Below are positions 60,926 through 64,000 of a stretch of DNA of 64,000 nucleotides, piece by piece. A program made the translations under genes and the position numbers. Within the stretch, counting starts at the first letter, position 1. Each line of letters opens with the position of its first letter. The notes below the pieces were generated by a model. It saw nothing but the letters and a program-made list of their open reading frames with translations, was not told the DNA's origin and did not search any database. The stretch is from Actinoplanes missouriensis 431 (GTDB taxonomy: Bacteria > Actinomycetota > Actinomycetes > Mycobacteriales > Micromonosporaceae): the NCBI RefSeq assembly GCF_000284295.1, contig NC_017093.1, forward strand, positions 3,720,001 to 3,784,000. The letters run 5' to 3'.

Positions 60926-62005
60926 TTAAACCTCCGCGAGGGCCGGCAGGAGGGCGGCGAGCAGGGCGATCCGCTCACTCACCCCGGATTTCGACACCCA
61001 TTCGGTACGGGCGTGAGCACCCCCGCCCCGCGGAGCGAGCCCGTCCACGGTCGGCACGCCGAGCGCTCCCGTGGTGTTGGTGTCCGCCGCCCCGTCCGCG
61101 GGCCGGCCGTCCAGCGGCTGACCGATTCCGGTCGCCACCGCACGGATCCGGTCCAGCAGCGCCGATCCGCCCGGCTGCCAGGTGGGCCGGTGCGACAGCA
61201 GTTCCGCGGCGACCCGCGCCTTCGCCCGCACCGGCCGCAGCCCCCGCAGCAGTCCGAGCACCGCCTCCTCGTCCGCCGGGTCGGCGAACCGCAACCCGAG
61301 ATCGGCGTGCGCCTCGCCGGCCACCACGTTGGTCCGCCCGCCACCGGCGATCGTCCCGGTGTTGAGCAGCACCGGCCGGTCGGCGACCCCCGCCCGTACC
61401 CGCAGAAGCTGGTCGATCAATTCGTCGATCGCGTTGGCCCCGGCGTCCGGGTCGAGCGCCGCGTGCGCCTCCACCCCGGTCACCGTGATCCGCGCGCGGG
61501 TGCTGCCCCGGCGCCCGGTCTTCAGGTCGCCGCCCGGATGCGGCGGCTCCAGCCCGAGCACCGCCGCGGCCCGTCCCGCCTCCGAACGGACCAGGTCACC
61601 GGCGGTGGGCGAGCCGACCTCCTCGTCCGCCACCACGATCACCCGAATCTCCGGGTGCGGACCGGTCATCCCGGTCACGGCTGCCAGGAGCGCGGCGATC
61701 CCGGCCTTCGTGTCGTAGACGCCCGGCCCCCGGATCACGTCACCCTCGATCGACCACGGCATCGTGGCGAGCGTGCCCACCGGCCAGACCGTGTCGTAGT
61801 GGCTGAGCAGCAGAATCGGTCCCCGCGCGGTCCCGCTGGCAGGCAGGCTCCAGAGCAGATGATCCCGCTCGCGGGTCACCGTGAGACCGGCCCGCACAGC
61901 GTCCGCCTCGAGCACCTCCGCCAGCGCCGCCAGTGCCGGCGCGTCCCCGGTGGGCGACTCCAGCAGTGTGTACCGGTGCAGCGCTTCAAGAGCGGCAGCT
62001 GTCAT
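60926..62005 (-). CDS. M20 family metallopeptidase (candidate N-succinyl-amino-acid desuccinylase)
   Basis: 359 residues. 'PILLLSHYDTVWPVG' (zinc His, catalytic Asp), 'GPGVYDTKAGIAALLAAV' (bridging Asp), 'VVADEEVGSPTAG' (Glu base and ligand), 'GGAHARTEW' (last His). Dimerisation lid about 165-275. M20 members remove N-acyl groups from amino acids or hydrolyse folate. Divergent from GNAT, SIS and enolase-family genes, which supports a desuccinylase role (inference). ATG 62005. Confidence 0.88.
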   Translation of the reverse strand: MTAAALEALHRYTLLESPTGDAPALAALAEVLEADAVRAGLTVTRERDHLLWSLPASGTARGPILLLSHYDTVWPVGTLATMPWSIEGDVIRGPGVYDTKAGIAALLAAVTGMTGPHPEIRVIVVADEEVGSPTAGDLVRSEAGRAAAVLGLEPPHPGGDLKTGRRGSTRARITVTGVEAHAALDPDAGANAIDELIDQLLRVRAGVADRPVLLNTGTIAGGGRTNVVAGEAHADLGLRFADPADEEAVLGLLRGLRPVRAKARVAAELLSHRPTWQPGGSALLDRIRAVATGIGQPLDGRPADGAADTNTTGALGVPTVDGLAPRGGGAHARTEWVSKSGVSERIALLAALLPALAEV

Positions 62006-62066
62006 ATCCGGAACCTAAGTTGCGCCTTCCCGGTTGTCAACGTGCTGGTATACGGTCAATGTGGCA

Positions 62067-62085
62067 AGGATACGATCGCTATCCT
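62067..62085. promoter_or_regulatory. Palindrome between M20 and GNAT genes
   Basis: AGGATA-CGATCGC-TATCCT, perfect 6-bp arms with 7-bp spacer, in the 98-bp divergent gap; GGAGGTG at 62095 and ATG 62104 follow. Possible shared operator. Confidence 0.55.
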
Positions 62086-62103
62086 AGGCACCCGGAGGTG
62101 CTC

Positions 62104-62772
62104 ATGGCAGAGATCCGCAGCCTGGACGGGCTCGCCGAGCAGAAGGCAGCCGCCCGCCTCTACCGCTCCGTCTTCGGATACGTCGAGCCCGAGTGGGGGC
62201 TCAGCCCGCGCCTGCTCGCCGCGCTCCGGGAGAACTCCGGGACGGCCATCGGCGCGTTCGACGAGGACGGCACGCTGATCGGTTTCTGCTACGGGTTCAC
62301 CGCGGTCGAGGCCGGCGAGATCTACCACTACAGCCAGGCGGCGGTGGTCGCGCCGGGCGCGCAGGGCGGCGGCATCGGGCGCCGGCTGAAACAGGCGCAG
62401 GCCGCCGTCGCGCGCGACACGGGGGCGCGATCCATGCGGTGGACCTTCGATCCGTACGCGTTGCGCAACGCCCATTTCAACCTGATGGTCCTGGGCGCCA
62501 CCGGCATCCGGTTCCACCCCGATTTCTATGACGAGCCGGACACCGATCGGATCGTCGTCAGCTGGGATCTCACCGGAGCGCCGCCCGCTCGTACCGGAAT
62601 GGCGGAAAGCGTGGTGACACCCGCGAGTGACCGGATCGCCGCGCCCGACCCGGCGGATCGCAGCCGGCTGCGGTGGCGATTGGCCGACCATTTCGGGGCC
62701 GGCCGCCGGCTCGTGGCGGTGACCCGCGCCGGGGACGCCGTCACCTACGCGTTCGAGAATGGCGAACCGTGA
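62104..62772 (+). CDS. GNAT acyltransferase (COG3375-like; candidate D-amino-acid N-succinyltransferase)
   Basis: 222 residues. 'YGFTAVEAGEIYHYSQAAVV' and acetyl-CoA loop 'GAQGGGIGRRLKQAQAAVAR' with 'WTFDPYALRNAHFNL' are hallmarks of the COG3375 family, typically encoded beside enolase-superfamily N-acylamino-acid racemases and thought to transfer a succinyl group. GTGA overlap with the SIS gene indicates one operon. Confidence 0.85.
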   Translation: MAEIRSLDGLAEQKAAARLYRSVFGYVEPEWGLSPRLLAALRENSGTAIGAFDEDGTLIGFCYGFTAVEAGEIYHYSQAAVVAPGAQGGGIGRRLKQAQAAVARDTGARSMRWTFDPYALRNAHFNLMVLGATGIRFHPDFYDEPDTDRIVVSWDLTGAPPARTGMAESVVTPASDRIAAPDPADRSRLRWRLADHFGAGRRLVAVTRAGDAVTYAFENGEP

Positions 62773-63392
62773 CCTCCACTCCCTCCGAGCGTTTCGACCG
62801 CAACGTGCAGCGCCGTTCCGCGCAGTTGCTCAAACAGCGGGTGCTCGACCAGCAGCGCGTCGAATTCGAGAAGGCCCTCGCCTGGGCCGCCGAGCAGGAC
62901 GCCATCGAACGCGCGGCCGCCCTGATCGTCTCCGCCCGGCGTCGCTATCTGCTCGGGCACGGCAAATCCTTCGGGTACGCGTCGCTGCTCGGCGCGGATC
63001 TGAGCGCCGGCCTTTCCGGGGTGCACGTGGTCGACGGCGCGGCGTTGCGTTCTCTCGACGTGCTCAGCGACATCCGGCAGGGCGATCTGCTCGTCGCCGT
63101 GTCGCTCTCGCGGTACCGCCGGGAGACCGTCGACATCGCGTCCGCCTACGTCCGGCAGGGCGGTGACCTGGTCCTCGTCACCGACGCCGAGGACGCGCCG
63201 CTCGCTCCGCTGGCCAAGGCCAGAATCGTTGCCGGCGCCGATTCCGCCTCCTACGCCAATTCGCCGGCGTCGATCGTCCTGGCGCTGCATCTGCTCGCCA
63301 CCCTGACCATCGCCAGTTCCAAGGGCGCCGGCCGCCGCCTGCGAGAACGCGACGCCCTGGCCCGCGAACTCGGCCTGTACACGGGAGAATGA
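62769..63392 (+). CDS. SIS-domain protein lacking an N-terminal HTH
   Basis: 207 residues. A SIS sugar-phosphate-binding fold ('RYLLGHGKSFGYASLLGADL', 'GDLLVAVSLSRYRRETVDIA') resembles the C-terminal half of RpiR/MurR regulators, but the usual ~75-residue HTH is missing; only a charged helix precedes it. It may be a ligand-binding protein, isomerase-like, or a lost regulator. It lies between GNAT and racemase genes, overlapping each. Confidence 0.8.
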   Translation: MTSTPSERFDRNVQRRSAQLLKQRVLDQQRVEFEKALAWAAEQDAIERAAALIVSARRRYLLGHGKSFGYASLLGADLSAGLSGVHVVDGAALRSLDVLSDIRQGDLLVAVSLSRYRRETVDIASAYVRQGGDLVLVTDAEDAPLAPLAKARIVAGADSASYANSPASIVLALHLLATLTIASSKGAGRRLRERDALARELGLYTGE

Positions 63393-64000
63393 TGAGGATT
63401 TCGCTGCGCCGGGTGCGGCTGCCGCTGGTCCACGAATTCCGGACCAGTTCGCACGCCAAACGGTTCCTGGACCACATCCTGGTGACGTTCGAAACCGCGG
63501 ACGGCGCCGAGGGCTGGGGCGAGATCGCCTCACCGAGCGGCCCGTTCTACGCGGCCGAGACGGTCGATTCCTGCTGGGCGGTGTCCCGCGATTTCCTGGC
63601 GCCCCTCGTCCTGCAGACGAAATGGGACCACCCCGCGGAGCTGGCCGCCGCGATGAGCCGGGTGCGCGGCAACCATTTCGCCCGGGCCGGTTTCGACGTT
63701 GCTGCCTGGTCGCTCTTCACGGGCAGGTCCGGCATCCCGCTTTCCCAGGCCCTCGGGGGTACGCGTTCGCGCGCCGAAGCCGGAGTGTCCCTCGGCATCG
63801 AGTCCACCATCGACGAATTGCTCGCCCAGGTGTCGGCGCGGGTCGCCGAGGGCTACCGCCGGATCAAGCTGAAGATCGCCCCGGAATGGGACGTCCAGCC
63901 GGTCCGGGAGGTCCGTTCCGCATTCCCCGGCGTGCGGGTGCACGTGGACGCGAACGGCGCCTACGAGATCACCGACACCCCGATCTTCGAGGAACTCGAC
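63392..64000 (+). CDS. Enolase-superfamily enzyme, NSAR/OSBS type (5' part)
   Basis: 203 codons; continues beyond the right edge. Capping domain 'MRISLRRVRLPLVHEFRTSS' and 'GAEGWGEIASPSGPFY'; barrel start with 'YRRIKLKIAPEWDVQPVREV' (catalytic KxK lysine) and 'VHVDANGAYEITD' (first metal Asp). Closest to o-succinylbenzoate synthase/N-succinylamino acid racemase. Neighbours favour the racemase role. ATG 63392 overlaps the SIS stop; ATG 63389 is alternative. Confidence 0.88.
   Translation, partial: MRISLRRVRLPLVHEFRTSSHAKRFLDHILVTFETADGAEGWGEIASPSGPFYAAETVDSCWAVSRDFLAPLVLQTKWDHPAELAAAMSRVRGNHFARAGFDVAAWSLFTGRSGIPLSQALGGTRSRAEAGVSLGIESTIDELLAQVSARVAEGYRRIKLKIAPEWDVQPVREVRSAFPGVRVHVDANGAYEITDTPIFEELD

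Overview
The window is very GC-rich, densely packed bacterial DNA with GTG starts, AGGAGG ribosome sites, many 4-nt start/stop overlaps and strong G/C third-position bias. Gene content fits a filamentous actinobacterium, most likely Micromonosporaceae such as Actinoplanes (inference; no rRNA or marker gene is present). It includes a DUF3618/holin-X cassette, DUF3040, LytR-CpsA-Psr, ChaB, ArsR-SRPBCC pairs, hybrid kinases with Hpt domains, and a rifamycin phosphotransferase behind a rifamycin-associated element. I see no tRNA, rRNA, CRISPR array, complete transposon or prophage.

Layout. 0-8.4 kb: truncated sensor kinase, small envelope-stress-type membrane proteins, and housekeeping enzymes (AlkD-like, GNAT, flavin amine oxidase, aldo/keto reductase, VOC, HAD). 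8.4-11.4 kb: a deletion scar made of the 3' stubs of two divergent genes, an SDR-acyl-CoA-ligase fusion gene, and a cluster of four covarying palindromes. 11.4-20.7 kb: two membrane proteins, a TetR/MFS exporter pair with a visible operator, a secreted polysaccharide deacetylase with a degenerate second domain, and a 1062-residue secreted GH2 enzyme. 20.7-30.2 kb: ChaB, two APH-like kinases, a hydrolase remnant, two ArsR-SRPBCC cassettes (one frameshifted), and a Tat-exported PHP protein. 30.2-37.4 kb: a NarL-type two-component system, an AhpD-like/membrane-protein/multicopper-oxidase operon and an RTX-type repeat protein. 37.4-45.6 kb: secreted GH3, AraC, LCP, aminotransferase, cupin and hydrolase. 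45.6-53 kb: RAE plus rph, a medium-chain dehydrogenase, a hybrid kinase and a receiver protein. 53.5-60.7 kb: a membrane lipase-like protein and a MacAB-type efflux operon with two adaptor proteins, divergent from a sensorless kinase with a degenerate ATPase. 60.9-64 kb: M20 peptidase diverging from a GNAT, a SIS protein and an enolase-superfamily enzyme, matching the N-succinyl-amino-acid racemase route for D-amino acids.

Two themes stand out. First, defined metabolic or resistance units: RAE-rph, and the GNAT/NSAR/M20 set. Second, an unusual load of short tandem repeats (5-30 bp units). Several begin exactly at a gene's stop or start codon, which suggests recurrent local duplication at gene ends. 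The cluster of four hairpins at 11.1-11.4 kb, whose arms co-vary between copies, is the best candidate for an undescribed non-coding element.
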